From: Pseudoalteromonas sp. HM-SA03
GTDB lineage: Bacteria; Pseudomonadota; Gammaproteobacteria; Enterobacterales; Alteromonadaceae
Assembly (NCBI RefSeq): GCF_002289345.1
Contig: NZ_NSDG01000061.1
Location: 5,830-58,566 of the forward strand
Reading direction: 5' to 3'
DNA length: 52,737 nt
Part shown: positions 25,897-34,464 of the stretch, in pieces
How the letters are laid out: each line of letters begins with the position of its first letter
Position numbering within the stretch: the stretch's first letter is position 1
Made by a program: the position numbers and the translations under genes
The notes under the pieces: generated by a model
Database searches by the model: none
What the model saw: only the letters and a program-made list of their open reading frames with translations
What the model was told of the DNA's origin: nothing

Positions 25897-26598
25897 TTAA
25901 TTCAGCGCAAGCTTAGCAAGACCGGCGGCAATAGCAGAAAGGGAGAGTAACCTGAGTAAAATGATGGCAATATCAGAGCTGCCGCCTGCAGACGTATTTC
26001 GATAAACTAAGGGATAGTCAAAGAATATAAGTAAGTAGAGTAAGTCAAAAAAACCGATCCGAGTGCCATTGAGTTCTACTTTTGTACCATCTTTTAATAA
26101 GATTTCGGCAAAGCATAAATTGGCCGTGGTTTTTATTCTTCCGCCTTTGCGGTCTTTTAATAGTAAGTAATGAAAGGTGATTTCAGTAATGTCTTCTCTA
26201 GCAATTTTTTGCGTACCAGTTACCTTTGTTTTTATTGCTTTGGGCGAAATGGTTAATTGGTTTTTCGACACGTCCATCACCCATTGAGAGCCAAAGCCAA
26301 ATTTTTTGTACAGCATGACTCTTTTAGTGAAAAAGATAATTAAAAATGCGATTAAACAAGCAGGAAAAGCGATATAGCGTGGGTACTCGCCATCAATAAA
26401 CGACGCTGTGATAGCTAAGGCGAAGACTAATAATGCAAATAAAAACTCAGCGCCACCGGAAAGCATGCCCAGCGCTGCGATAGATTTGAGTGATACTTGA
26501 GAGTTATCGTTCAATTCATTTTTGTTTTTTAGAGTCACATATTTGAACCACACTTTATCCGTGAGTGATAAATCGAGTGTGTGTTTAGCTAACGACAT
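25897..26598 (-). CDS. hypothetical membrane protein
   Basis: A 233-residue protein. ATG 26598 was chosen because AGGAGGT lies just upstream on this strand; longer in-frame starts read through the site. Hydrophobic segments at about 52-75 (FLFALLVFALAITASF) and 80-100 (YIAFPACLIAFLIIFF) form a hairpin. A central soluble beta domain (QWVMDVSKNQLTISPKAIKT; KDGTKVELNGTRIGFFDLLY) resembles a membrane-anchored PH-like domain. A short hydrophobic C-terminus ends it. No family name assigned. Confidence 0.65.
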   Translation of the reverse strand: MSLAKHTLDLSLTDKVWFKYVTLKNKNELNDNSQVSLKSIAALGMLSGGAEFLFALLVFALAITASFIDGEYPRYIAFPACLIAFLIIFFTKRVMLYKKFGFGSQWVMDVSKNQLTISPKAIKTKVTGTQKIAREDITEITFHYLLLKDRKGGRIKTTANLCFAEILLKDGTKVELNGTRIGFFDLLYLLIFFDYPLVYRNTSAGGSSDIAIILLRLLSLSAIAAGLAKLALN

Positions 26599-26768
26599 AG
26601 GGCACCTCCTTGATATTAATAAAAGCAATGATCCTGATCCATTTATATCGTATTTCCGTGAAATTTGGAAATTTTTCAATTGGTTGCGTTGTGTTTTGAC
26701 CAATAGATTGGTACTTTTTTGATTACCAATTGGTAAAATTGTGGGAACGCTTTTAGGAAGCGGAATAT

Positions 26769-27224
26769 ATGATCCAAAAATTAAACAATTGCGATGCGTT
26801 GGTGGCGAGAGAGATTTTCAATGTATTTCAACGCTCATACAAAGTAGAAGCAGAGTTAATTGGGGCGAGTTATTTTCCGCCTTTATCTCGAACGATAGAA
26901 GATATATGCGGTGCGACGAGTCACTTTTATGGATATTTTGAAAATCAAAATCTTGCCGCTGTCATTGAAATTGTCATTGTTGAGAAAACGCTAGAAATAG
27001 ATAGCCTGACCGTTGATCCCAGTTATTTTCGCAAAGGGATTGCGGGTAAATTACTACATTTTGCTTTAACGGAGTTTGATGCTGGAAAAGTGATTGTTGA
27101 AACTGCGACCGCAAATGTACCTGCGATAAAATTGTATAATAAGCATGGTTTTGTTGAGTACAAACGCTGGCTGCCCGCACATGGTATTGAGAAATTAGCG
27201 CTGGCGGTGGATGTTTGTAGCTAA
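26769..27224 (+). CDS. GNAT-family N-acetyltransferase
   Basis: A 151-residue protein. The acetyl-CoA loop SLTVDPSYFRKGIAGKLLHF lies at about 79-98, preceded by strand AAVIEIVIVEKTLEID, and followed by VETATANVPAIKLYNKHGFV, the complete GNAT core. The TAA stop (27222-27224) falls in DNA resembling the decayed family A terminus (AGCT at 27219), so the original C-terminus may have been longer. Confidence 0.88.
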   Translation: MIQKLNNCDALVAREIFNVFQRSYKVEAELIGASYFPPLSRTIEDICGATSHFYGYFENQNLAAVIEIVIVEKTLEIDSLTVDPSYFRKGIAGKLLHFALTEFDAGKVIVETATANVPAIKLYNKHGFVEYKRWLPAHGIEKLALAVDVCS

Positions 27225-27323
27225 TTGGATAATTAATGCCTTTCTAGCTGCCAGTTTTAGCGCTAACTGCGTTGAATTTACTTCCAATAGCCAAATAGCC
27301 AGCTATTGGAAGTAAATTCGCCT
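27219..27323. repeat. family A element fragment with long hairpin
   Basis: Inverted relative to copies 1 and 2, this stretch matches about 105 bp of one end (GGATAATTAATGCCTTTCTA, TTTTAGCGCTAACTGCGTTG). The outermost bases and the other half are missing. Within it lies a perfect 18-bp inverted repeat: 27274-27291 (GAATTTACTTCCAATAGC) and 27302-27319 with a 10-base loop. This is a cleaner hairpin than in the full copies, which have the shorter CCAATAG/CTATTGG pairing at the same place. Confidence 0.75.
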
Positions 27324-27492
27324 CACCTCAGCCATTGAACAAGAAAACCAAGTGAAAATAGTGACCGAGATTTACAGCTTATCTTCTGAGGGTCAAGTTC
27401 TTATCGCTTCCCCTAGTGTTACGGTTCAACATCAAAAACAGGCTGAAGTACACTTTGATGATTATCAACTCTCGTTGTCACCAAATCTGTAA
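27316..27492 (+). pseudogene. C-terminal remnant of a gene truncated at the element fragment
   Basis: An open frame runs from 27316 to a TAA at 27490-27492. It includes SAIEQENQVKIVTEIYSLSS, EGQVLIASPSVTVQHQKQAE and VHFDDYQLSLSPNL. The content is protein-like: alternating beta strands, and an ASPSVTV motif that recalls secretin- or TonB-type regulators. There is no start codon or ribosome-binding site. A proper terminator follows at 27503, as expected for the tail of a once-intact gene cut by the mobile element. Confidence 0.55.
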
Positions 27493-27502
27493 TACAAAAA
27501 GC

Positions 27503-27535
27503 TCAGTAAGTTAAAGCAAACTTACTGAATTTTTT
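27503..27535 (+). terminator. rho-independent terminator
   Basis: TCAGTAAGTT (27503-27512), loop AAAGCA, AACTTACTGA (27519-27528), then ATTTTTT. It belongs to the truncated remnant ending at 27492. Confidence 0.85.
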
Positions 27536-27596
27536 CTGATTATTGAGGCAAAGAAATAACCACACTAAACAAGTCAGTATAAATTGTCATGTAAAC

Positions 27597-27633
27597 TTGA
27601 TGTTACTTAATTTCTGGTATGTTATATTGTATC
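27597..27633 (+). promoter_or_regulatory. promoter with Zur-like operator before the DUF1015 gene
   Basis: TTGATG (27597-27602), a 17-base spacer, and TGTTAT (27620-27625) form a plausible sigma-70 promoter. Overlapping the -10 is the imperfect dyad GGTATGTTATATTGTATC (27616-27633). Its ATGTTATA half equals the core half-site of gammaproteobacterial Zur boxes; the other half is weak. The ATG of the gene is 24 bases downstream. The match is moderate, and was judged by eye against a consensus recalled from memory. Confidence 0.4.
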
Positions 27634-27656
27634 TAAAATGGTGCAAGGTTTATTTT

Positions 27657-28547
27657 ATGATCACAATAACGGATGGACCACTTCATCTTTACCAAGTGGA
27701 GCAAGGTGGTATTTTGGTTACTGGCATTTTGGCCGAGCTTGACGTTTCAGCGTTACCTGAGCAAGCGATTCTGCCTCACGAGTCGGTTTCGGTTACCCAT
27801 GCTATGGCGCTGAAAAAGCGTGTTCAGCTCGAGAAGTTGCTCTTACCCCCGTGTCTTTTGGTCGGAAAACTTAATTTGGACAAGGTGCGATGGCAAGCGG
27901 AATGTGTTGAAACTGCGCAGTGGCACAGTGATTGCGGTGAGTGTACTCATCGCCTCTATGTTGTTGAAAATCGTCACGTGCTACAAGAATTCAGACAGCA
28001 GATCTCAATGCACCAACAATGGCTAATTGCTGATGGACATCACAGGATGTTTGCTGCCAGCCAACGTCACGCGCCTCAATCTCGGATGATGGCATGGTTA
28101 GTTCCACAGCAAGATGCGGTGATAACGAGTTTCGCGGTGCAGGCATCTTACACACAAGCTGTAGATGTTACTAAATTCAAACAGCACCTTAGCGATTTTG
28201 ATATCTGTGAATCCTCGGAGACTGAGGGCGATTATACTATTTGGTTGGGGAAAGCTGCTTTATGTTTTGCTCTCCAACGCGCGACAAGCGATTCTTATCT
28301 TATTCAGACCCAGTTGCGTAGAGCACTGCAGGCAATGCCAGCGTTTGAGGAGCTGTGGTCTAAAAATAAAGTTGAGCTAAGTGATGACGCTCATATTGTA
28401 ACCGCCATCTGTCGCGCCCCCATAATTGAAGACATCTTTGCTGCTGCCAAAGCAGGCAAGTACTTTCCAGAAAAGTCGACCTTATTTACGCATAAGGCCG
28501 ACAGCCAAGTACTTTACCATTTAAATCAGCAGGCAGCTTGTGCTTAA
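27657..28547 (+). CDS. short DUF1015-family protein, candidate serine kinase of the metallophore cluster
   Basis: A 296-residue protein. ATG 27657 has AAGG at 27645-27648; an ORF start at 27543 is too far up and reads through the promoter. Family landmarks: GILAEL, ILPHESVSVTHAM, IADGHHRMFAASQ (about 127-139), and the C-terminal FPEKSTLFTHK typical of DUF1015. It is about 100 residues shorter than usual. DUF1015 is a ParB-like fold; SbnI, the ParB-like kinase supplying O-phosphoserine in staphyloferrin B synthesis, is the functional comparison (inference). It is convergent with the operon at 28570-40161 and has a Zur-like promoter. Confidence 0.75.
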   Translation: MITITDGPLHLYQVEQGGILVTGILAELDVSALPEQAILPHESVSVTHAMALKKRVQLEKLLLPPCLLVGKLNLDKVRWQAECVETAQWHSDCGECTHRLYVVENRHVLQEFRQQISMHQQWLIADGHHRMFAASQRHAPQSRMMAWLVPQQDAVITSFAVQASYTQAVDVTKFKQHLSDFDICESSETEGDYTIWLGKAALCFALQRATSDSYLIQTQLRRALQAMPAFEELWSKNKVELSDDAHIVTAICRAPIIEDIFAAAKAGKYFPEKSTLFTHKADSQVLYHLNQQAACA

Positions 28548-28549
28548 AA

Positions 28550-28564
28550 GCCCTCGTAGAGGGC
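28550..28564 (-). terminator. terminator hairpin between the convergent genes
   Basis: GCCCTC (28550-28555), loop GTA, GAGGGC (28559-28564). Read on the minus strand it is followed by TTTTAAGC, which fits termination of the operon that ends with the aminotransferase (stop at 28570). Confidence 0.6.
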
Positions 28565-28569
28565 GATAC

Positions 28570-29682
28570 TTACAACTGTTTAAAGGCTTCAAGCACCCTA
28601 AGGTTTTGCTCCGGCAGTCCGATGCTTACTCTTACAAAATGATCAAAACCTGATTCTAGCCAAGGTTTTATCATTATTCCTTGTTGCAGCAGCAAAGATG
28701 CGACATGCGCAGACGGCTGCTTGACATCAATAAATAAAAAGTTGGCTAGACTTGGCGCGACAAAATAACCCAGCTCGGTGAGAGCGGCGCTGAGTTTTTC
28801 CCTTTCGCGATTCGTTTGCGTGACCGTGTCTGCCAAATAGGAGGGATCTTGTAGTACCGCGATCGCTGCAAGTTGTGCTAGTCGATTTACATTGTACGGT
28901 GTACGTACGCGGTGCAGATAATCCGCCAATTGTGCATTTGCCATTACGCCGTAGCCCACTCTAAGCCCTGCAAGACCATAGGCTTTGGAAAAAGTCCGTA
29001 ATACCGCGTAGGGACGAGGCTGTGTTTGAAGTAGTGTTAAGCTATCGACAAACTGTTTATGGCCTTGGGCATATTCGCAGTACGCTTCATCAATGACGAT
29101 AACCGTATTGAGCGGACAGGCATCAATGAGGCGCTGCAAATTATTGGCATCAAACGTACAACCTATGGGGTTGGATGGGTTAGCAAGCATAAGCATTTTT
29201 AAGTCTGGGTGATGTGCGATAGCATCGAGCCAATCATCAATTCGATAGGACAAATCGCTTTGCATCGGCACTTCTAGGACCTTTGCCCCCATCATATTGG
29301 CGTAAATCCCATGAAGCGCAAAGGTAGGCTTGGCCACTAACACTTTATCGCCTTGACTGAGGAAGGCTTTACAGAGCATTGAGAGTACATCCTCAGAGCC
29401 ATTGCCGAGTACAATTTGTTCTCTGGCAATGTTAAGTTTAGTTGCCAGCTGCTCGTTTAGCTCTGTGCATTGGCTGTCTGGATAGCAGCTAGCGGTATGC
29501 AGTTGTGCTTTAAAAGCATTAAGCGCTGCAGGACTTGGCCCTAAAGGGTTTTCATTCACTGAGAGGTTTATCATATTGGGGTGGAGATTACGCGCTGTTG
29601 CTTGCTCAATGGTTTGTCCTGCACCATAGGACGGCAGTGCAATGACTTCTTTGCGGGCTGGGTTTGGCATTGTCGTTGTCAT
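28570..29682 (-). CDS. HisC-like class II PLP aminotransferase of the metallophore cluster
   Basis: A 370-residue protein. SVNENPLGPSP (41-51), LGNGSEDVL (92-100), ANPSNPIG (167-174), DEAYCEYA (198-205) and the PLP lysine Lys233 in RTFSKAYGLAGLRVGYG match histidinol-phosphate aminotransferase. No other his gene is nearby; it is last in the operon and overlaps the MATE gene by 4 bases, so a role in metallophore assembly is more likely than histidine synthesis. It may transaminate a keto or amino acid intermediate. It could also be a redundant HisC. Confidence 0.85.
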   Translation of the reverse strand: MTTTMPNPARKEVIALPSYGAGQTIEQATARNLHPNMINLSVNENPLGPSPAALNAFKAQLHTASCYPDSQCTELNEQLATKLNIAREQIVLGNGSEDVLSMLCKAFLSQGDKVLVAKPTFALHGIYANMMGAKVLEVPMQSDLSYRIDDWLDAIAHHPDLKMLMLANPSNPIGCTFDANNLQRLIDACPLNTVIVIDEAYCEYAQGHKQFVDSLTLLQTQPRPYAVLRTFSKAYGLAGLRVGYGVMANAQLADYLHRVRTPYNVNRLAQLAAIAVLQDPSYLADTVTQTNREREKLSAALTELGYFVAPSLANFLFIDVKQPSAHVASLLLQQGIMIKPWLESGFDHFVRVSIGLPEQNLRVLEAFKQL

Positions 29683-31055
29683 GCGTTTTGCTCCTTGAGT
29701 GATGTGGGCTCAAGCAAACGGTTAGCCCTATGATTAAAAAGCCAAATCTCAGATAGCGCTGTGACCGCAAGTCCTAACATTAAGGCGTACCAAACACCCA
29801 AAATCCCCAAAGAGAAAAACTCTTGAAATAACCACGCACCGGGAAGACCAATGCACCAATAACCAATTAAAGACAGCATTAGGGTGCTTTTAACATCGCC
29901 AAGTCCACGCAAGATACCGAGCCCGATATTTTGCCATGCGTCAAAAAATTGCAAAAAGGCGGCAATAACGAGTAGCTCTATAGCGATAACAACGACGTCG
30001 GAGTTTTGTAATTCTTCTGCACTTAAAAATGGCAGCAGCACAAATTCGGGTGTGAATAAATAGATTAAGGCGAAAACAGACATGACCGCTGCACCGCAAA
30101 TAATGCCCAAATTGCCGATGCGTTTCGCATGGTGAAAGTCCCCCGCAGCATTGGCTTCGCTGATGTAAATAGAACAAGCAGATGAAATGCCGGCAGATAC
30201 CATAAATACGATGTACACCATTTGGCTTACCACGTTGTGGGCGGCTAAGGCATTTACGCCGAGTGTTGCCACAAATAACGCAAGCACGGTGAAAAAACCA
30301 GCTTCAAGCCCGTAAGTTGCGCCAATTGGCACGCCCATTTTCCATGTTTTACTAAGTGCTTCACGGTCGGTTTGCCAAAACTTTATAGTGAGGTAGGGGC
30401 TTAGTACGTCATCGCGCTTGGCAAATAGTACAAACAGTAAAAACGATAAATACAGCACGATACACGTGGCGGCTGCAACCCCCACAAAGCCGAGTTGTGG
30501 TAGGCCAAACTGACCAAAAATTAGACCGTAATTGAGCACGATAGTGAGTACAACAGATACACCCGTTATTAACATCAATGGCCCTGGTCTTTTCAATCCA
30601 ACACTAAAATGCCGCACGCTTTGAAACCAAAAACAGGGTAATAAGCCCAAAGCGACAACGGTTAAATATTGGGTCGTCAAATTGGCAATCGCCTCGGATG
30701 TACCGATAAACCTTAAAAATGGCTCTATGGCAAACATCGCGGCGGCGAATAGCAGACCCAAAAATGTTCCGATAAGCATGCTGGCGTTAAAAAGAGGAGT
30801 GATCAGATCTAGTTTAGCCTTGCCGATTGCATCAGACACCAAATTACCCGTTGCCGTGACTACGCCCGTTCCCATGGTTCTAAATTGATTAAAAATACCA
30901 ATGGCGAGGCCGCCAGCAGCCAGCTCTAACGGGCTCAACATACCGAGCATGATAAGATCTATCGTTGCAATTGCCACGTAGAGTAGATTGGTCAGAATAA
31001 GTGGCCCTGCGAGCTGGCTTACTTTAAAAATATCGGCGCGCGCTGAAGCTACCAT
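29679..31055 (-). CDS. MATE-family exporter
   Basis: A 458-residue protein with about 12 membrane helices arranged in two similar halves. Both halves start with the family pattern (QLAGPLILTNLLYVAIATID; MGVPIGATYGLEAGFFTVLA). MATE carriers use Na+ or H+ gradients to expel organic molecules. Its position between the SbnB-like and HisC-like genes (7-base overlap upstream, 4-base downstream) makes it the likely exporter of the product, in the position an MFS carrier (SbnD) holds in the staphyloferrin B cluster. Confidence 0.88.
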   Translation of the reverse strand: MVASARADIFKVSQLAGPLILTNLLYVAIATIDLIMLGMLSPLELAAGGLAIGIFNQFRTMGTGVVTATGNLVSDAIGKAKLDLITPLFNASMLIGTFLGLLFAAAMFAIEPFLRFIGTSEAIANLTTQYLTVVALGLLPCFWFQSVRHFSVGLKRPGPLMLITGVSVVLTIVLNYGLIFGQFGLPQLGFVGVAAATCIVLYLSFLLFVLFAKRDDVLSPYLTIKFWQTDREALSKTWKMGVPIGATYGLEAGFFTVLALFVATLGVNALAAHNVVSQMVYIVFMVSAGISSACSIYISEANAAGDFHHAKRIGNLGIICGAAVMSVFALIYLFTPEFVLLPFLSAEELQNSDVVVIAIELLVIAAFLQFFDAWQNIGLGILRGLGDVKSTLMLSLIGYWCIGLPGAWLFQEFFSLGILGVWYALMLGLAVTALSEIWLFNHRANRLLEPTSLKEQNA

Positions 31056-32032
31056 AACGTTACTTCCTCCACGCTTTCTTGTGTGATGGCAAAGTCTGCA
31101 ACCGCTCGTCCTAGTGCCACGTCAGTAATGATCATGCCGCTGTTATAGACAAAGATAATTTCATCAGGGTGGGTTCGTGCCGGCTTTTCACCATTTAGTA
31201 TTTCCGTCAATGTCGCATCAACGGCGGGTAGTTTACCGTTCTCGTCTAATAAATCGTCTCCGGTGACCTTCATTTGTTCTGCATCCGTTGTGAGCAATCT
31301 ATCAGCTCGGTGTAGCACTGGCTTTTCGATCCCATAACCAACTAAAATCACCACAGCGCCGGGTTTTAACCATTCATATTTAATGTTCTCTTTGGCGGAC
31401 AACCCAGTAACGGCAAGGATCACATCGGCTTGTCTTACTGAAGCTTCTAAGTCTTGTGATACCGCAACTTGTCGCTGTGGGTGATGCTCCTTTAGTTTTT
31501 GCTGAACCGCTTCCAAACCTGTTTGATAGCTGCCGTGGACGGTTAGATGTGTGAGTTGTGGTAATGCCGTGACGAGCATAGGTAAAGCGATTTGCCCTTG
31601 AACACCTGTGCCTACAACCAACGCATTTTTAGCATCTGAATGAACGGCATATTTTGCAAACAAAGCGGAGGTGGCTGACGTGCGCATAGGACCTAGTTCT
31701 TTTACATCCATGAGGGCCACAGGGTGGCCTGTGGCATCATCGCAAAGGAAGATAAAAGAGTAAAACTGATATTGGTTACGGCTTCTGTCAGGATCGTATT
31801 CGTAGACCACCTTAAACCCTACGGTATTACTTGCAGCATCGCGGCCAGCCATACTATAGGCAATGGAGCGGCCATCTTGTGGCGTCATAATCACTTTGAG
31901 TGGGTTGGCAGAGTCAGGGTGATGCAGTGAGCGAAAGGCATTTTCCACCACCTCAATGACTTTACTATAGGGAAAATCAAGTTGCGCCAATTGGGCTTCA
32001 TTTAGTATCGGCAGAACAGTTTGTTGGGTCAT
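31049..32032 (-). CDS. SbnB-like ornithine-cyclodeaminase-family dehydrogenase
   Basis: A 327-residue protein of the OCD/mu-crystallin family. Lys74 (GFKVVYEYD), MDVKELGPMRTSATSAL with Arg117, and the NAD Rossmann loop VVGTGVQGQIAL (139-150) are all present. In staphyloferrin B synthesis SbnB oxidatively hydrolyses N-(1-amino-1-carboxyl-2-ethyl)-glutamate to L-2,3-diaminopropionate and 2-oxoglutarate. Neighbour to the SbnA-like synthase (2-base gap), which supports that role over ornithine cyclisation. Alternatively it could work in reverse as an opine-type reductase. The start is 2 bases below the previous stop. Confidence 0.87.
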   Translation of the reverse strand: MTQQTVLPILNEAQLAQLDFPYSKVIEVVENAFRSLHHPDSANPLKVIMTPQDGRSIAYSMAGRDAASNTVGFKVVYEYDPDRSRNQYQFYSFIFLCDDATGHPVALMDVKELGPMRTSATSALFAKYAVHSDAKNALVVGTGVQGQIALPMLVTALPQLTHLTVHGSYQTGLEAVQQKLKEHHPQRQVAVSQDLEASVRQADVILAVTGLSAKENIKYEWLKPGAVVILVGYGIEKPVLHRADRLLTTDAEQMKVTGDDLLDENGKLPAVDATLTEILNGEKPARTHPDEIIFVYNSGMIITDVALGRAVADFAITQESVEEVTLW

Positions 32033-32034
32033 GG

Positions 32035-33093
32035 TTAGGCTCTCGCGGCAGGTTTATATTGCGTTAATAGGTCATCGAGCTCTTGCTCGATGTTAATGTC
32101 GATAAGGTCGTGTTTTGCCATCCAATCATCATTGAATACGGTATCGAGATATTTCTCGCCACCGTCACAAACGAGCACTACAAATAAGCTATCGGCGGGG
32201 GCGGTTTTTAACGCCTGTAGCGCTTCGTATATAACCCCACCTGCCGAGCCACCGACCATTAGGGCGTAGTGCTTGGCAAGGTACCTGGCGGTATTAAACG
32301 CTTTTTTGTCAGATACCTTCACGCCTTTGTCGATAAGTTCATACTCAATTACAGGACCTATCTCAGCGCCTTCCGGCGTCCCCGTTCCTGACTGATGATA
32401 ATTCAGTCCTGGTCCACCAAAAATCACAGACCCTACAGGTTCAACTCCAATCGTTGTGAGGTGATGACAACCTAAGTCGCGCAAAGCCCTTGTTGTGCCG
32501 CATAGCGACCCACCTGTGCCAACCGCACCGACAAGGTGAGTAATGTGTTCACCAAGTTCATGAAAGACCTCTTGCGCAAGTCCTGTATAACCGCGGCTAT
32601 TGGCAAAATTATTGTGTTGGGCGGTCCAAAATGCGCCTTGCTCTTGTGCCAGCTTCGCGGCCATTGCATCGCGAATATCAGTAGATAGGCTGTCGTCTCC
32701 AGCTTCGCTAACGCAGATCACTTCCGCGCCAAAGGCTTTCATATTACTAATTTTCTCTTTTGCCGCATGGTTATCCACAAGTGCGGTAAAGCGATAGCCA
32801 CGCTCAGCTGCAAGCAGCGCAAGGCCAACGCCGGTATTGCCAGAGGTTGACTCAACGACCCAGCCCCCCGGCTTCAGTTGGCCACTGGCTTCTGCTTCAT
32901 CTAACATAGACTTCGCCATTCGGATCTTAGTGCTACCAGTGGGGTTAAATTGCTCAAGTTTAAGGAACAGTTTGCTACCGTTTGGTAGACTTAAAAACTG
33001 CATTAGCGGGGTATTACCAATACTTTGCGAAACCCTTAAATAGGGGGTTAGGGATAATGTCGAGGCGAGTGAATGCTGCACATTTATGTTCAT
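32035..33093 (-). CDS. SbnA-like PLP synthase (diaminopropionate pathway)
   Basis: A 352-residue protein of the cysteine synthase/beta family. PLP lysine Lys56 lies in NPTGSTKIRMA, with TSGNTGVGLALLA (83-95) and the phosphate-binding GAVGTGGSLCGT loop (about 190). STK in place of the SVKDR of CysK, and the extended C-terminus, are shared with SbnA-type enzymes that join O-phosphoserine to glutamate. A strong AAAGGAG lies 8 bases before the ATG. A 36-base gap separates it from the decarboxylase. It could instead be a sulphur-assimilation enzyme, but the neighbours argue against this. Confidence 0.85.
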   Translation of the reverse strand: MNINVQHSLASTLSLTPYLRVSQSIGNTPLMQFLSLPNGSKLFLKLEQFNPTGSTKIRMAKSMLDEAEASGQLKPGGWVVESTSGNTGVGLALLAAERGYRFTALVDNHAAKEKISNMKAFGAEVICVSEAGDDSLSTDIRDAMAAKLAQEQGAFWTAQHNNFANSRGYTGLAQEVFHELGEHITHLVGAVGTGGSLCGTTRALRDLGCHHLTTIGVEPVGSVIFGGPGLNYHQSGTGTPEGAEIGPVIEYELIDKGVKVSDKKAFNTARYLAKHYALMVGGSAGGVIYEALQALKTAPADSLFVVLVCDGGEKYLDTVFNDDWMAKHDLIDINIEQELDDLLTQYKPAARA

Positions 33094-33129
33094 AAATAGG
33101 CTCCTTTACGTTGTGTTGTTGGGGTTTTT

Positions 33130-34464
33130 CTAGCTAAGTAGTTGCCAAGAAAGTCTGTTGTGCTCCCACGTTACGGCGATTTTTCGTGGCAATGGCATAG
33201 AGTGAAATTCAGATTCATTTGAATCCATTTGATATCCTGCAGTGTTGAGGTAAACCATTAGGTCATCGCGCTGCGGTAGTTGCGACAAGGGGATAAACCG
33301 CCAGCTTATCATGTCGTTATCTAGGCAGGTTGCGCCGCCAAAAGCAACGCGATACGTTCCTTGTTTGCGGTTTGAATGTGCCGTGAGTAACAGCGGACTC
33401 GGCAAGTATTCGCTTTCAAACCACTGTTCTGACAGTGATAAGCTTGAGCCCGAAAGTGTGGCGATATGGCAGTCTGATGTGCCTAGGTGCGGCTTTGTCC
33501 CTTGCACTTTAAACAAGCTAATGCCAGCCTCGTCGAGCAGTGCGCGCCCAGGTTCAAGCATCAATGTAAGGTTCCTTTGGCGTAATGCCGCTAATGCGGT
33601 TTGTCCATGCGCGTTCTTCACTGCCAAAATAGCGTGTAAGGTGTCCGCAGGGCTTTGTTTGTTATGGTAGGGATAAAATCCTGCAAAGGTTTTATCTGCA
33701 AAAAAGCATTCAAAGTCCAAGGCTTGTTGCCACTGCTCATTCTGTAAGTAGGAGACGGGCAGGCCACCGCCAATATTCACTTTTGATGGCGACAGTCCCA
33801 TTTGCTTGGCCTCGTCTATTGCACCGACTAAAGTATGGATACTCTCGCCACGTGCTTGTGGGCAGTACCCGCTTAAGTGGCAGCTAAATCCTTCTAAGCT
33901 TACCCATTCCTTGTATTCTCGGCACTGTGCTAATAGCGGCATAAGCTGGCACAGTGAACTACCAAAGCGTGAGGCTTTAGTTGGTTGTGTTTGTAAACGC
34001 AGTAGCACTCGCGCTGGGCGCTTTCGCTGGCGGGCCAGTGTAATGATGGAGCTTAACTCAGCACTTGAATCTATGGCGACAAGTGCTTGATGCACAAGCG
34101 CCAAGCTAAGTAGTGCATCTGATTTATGCGGACCAGATACACCAATTTTTACACCTTGAATACCACCGCTTAGGGCAAGTTCAAACTCTTGCACACTAGC
34201 CACGTCTATTCCTATATCGTGATTGGACGCGACTTGAGTAAAACATTGGGCTTTGTTGGCTTTTTTTGCAAAATAAATCTCATGCTCAAGCCCGAGCTTT
34301 ATAAAGTTGGCTTGCAATGTTTCGATATTTTCCGCAAAACGCTGAGGAAACACTAAATGTAGCGGCGCTCCCAATGCAGCCGCCCATTCAAATAACTTGG
34401 CTTGGTGCTCCGATAGCAGGCTCTGCGTTTGCGGATGCAATTTTGCAGTGAAGGCATCACTCAT
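33130..34464 (-). CDS. type III PLP decarboxylase (Y4yA / SbnH-like)
   Basis: A 444-residue alanine-racemase-fold decarboxylase. The PLP lysine is Lys68 in IYFAKKANKAQ, the LysA-like position. GFSCHLSGYCPQARG, the VNIGGGLPVS phosphate loop and EPGRALLDEAGISLF complete the set. It resembles rhizobial Y4yA and SbnH of staphyloferrin B, which decarboxylates a citryl-diaminopropionate adduct. Here no citrate-condensing enzyme exists, so the substrate is probably diaminopropionate itself or an N-substituted derivative. It overlaps the upstream permease by 4 bases. Confidence 0.85.
   Translation of the reverse strand: MSDAFTAKLHPQTQSLLSEHQAKLFEWAAALGAPLHLVFPQRFAENIETLQANFIKLGLEHEIYFAKKANKAQCFTQVASNHDIGIDVASVQEFELALSGGIQGVKIGVSGPHKSDALLSLALVHQALVAIDSSAELSSIITLARQRKRPARVLLRLQTQPTKASRFGSSLCQLMPLLAQCREYKEWVSLEGFSCHLSGYCPQARGESIHTLVGAIDEAKQMGLSPSKVNIGGGLPVSYLQNEQWQQALDFECFFADKTFAGFYPYHNKQSPADTLHAILAVKNAHGQTALAALRQRNLTLMLEPGRALLDEAGISLFKVQGTKPHLGTSDCHIATLSGSSLSLSEQWFESEYLPSPLLLTAHSNRKQGTYRVAFGGATCLDNDMISWRFIPLSQLPQRDDLMVYLNTAGYQMDSNESEFHSMPLPRKIAVTWEHNRLSWQLLS

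Noticed and set aside
28570..29682. Histidine biosynthesis locus
   Set aside because: The HisC-like gene stands alone among metallophore genes and no other his gene is present.
32035..33093. Sulphur assimilation cysteine synthase
   Set aside because: The lysine motif STK and the adjacent SbnB-like and decarboxylase genes fit the diaminopropionate route better.
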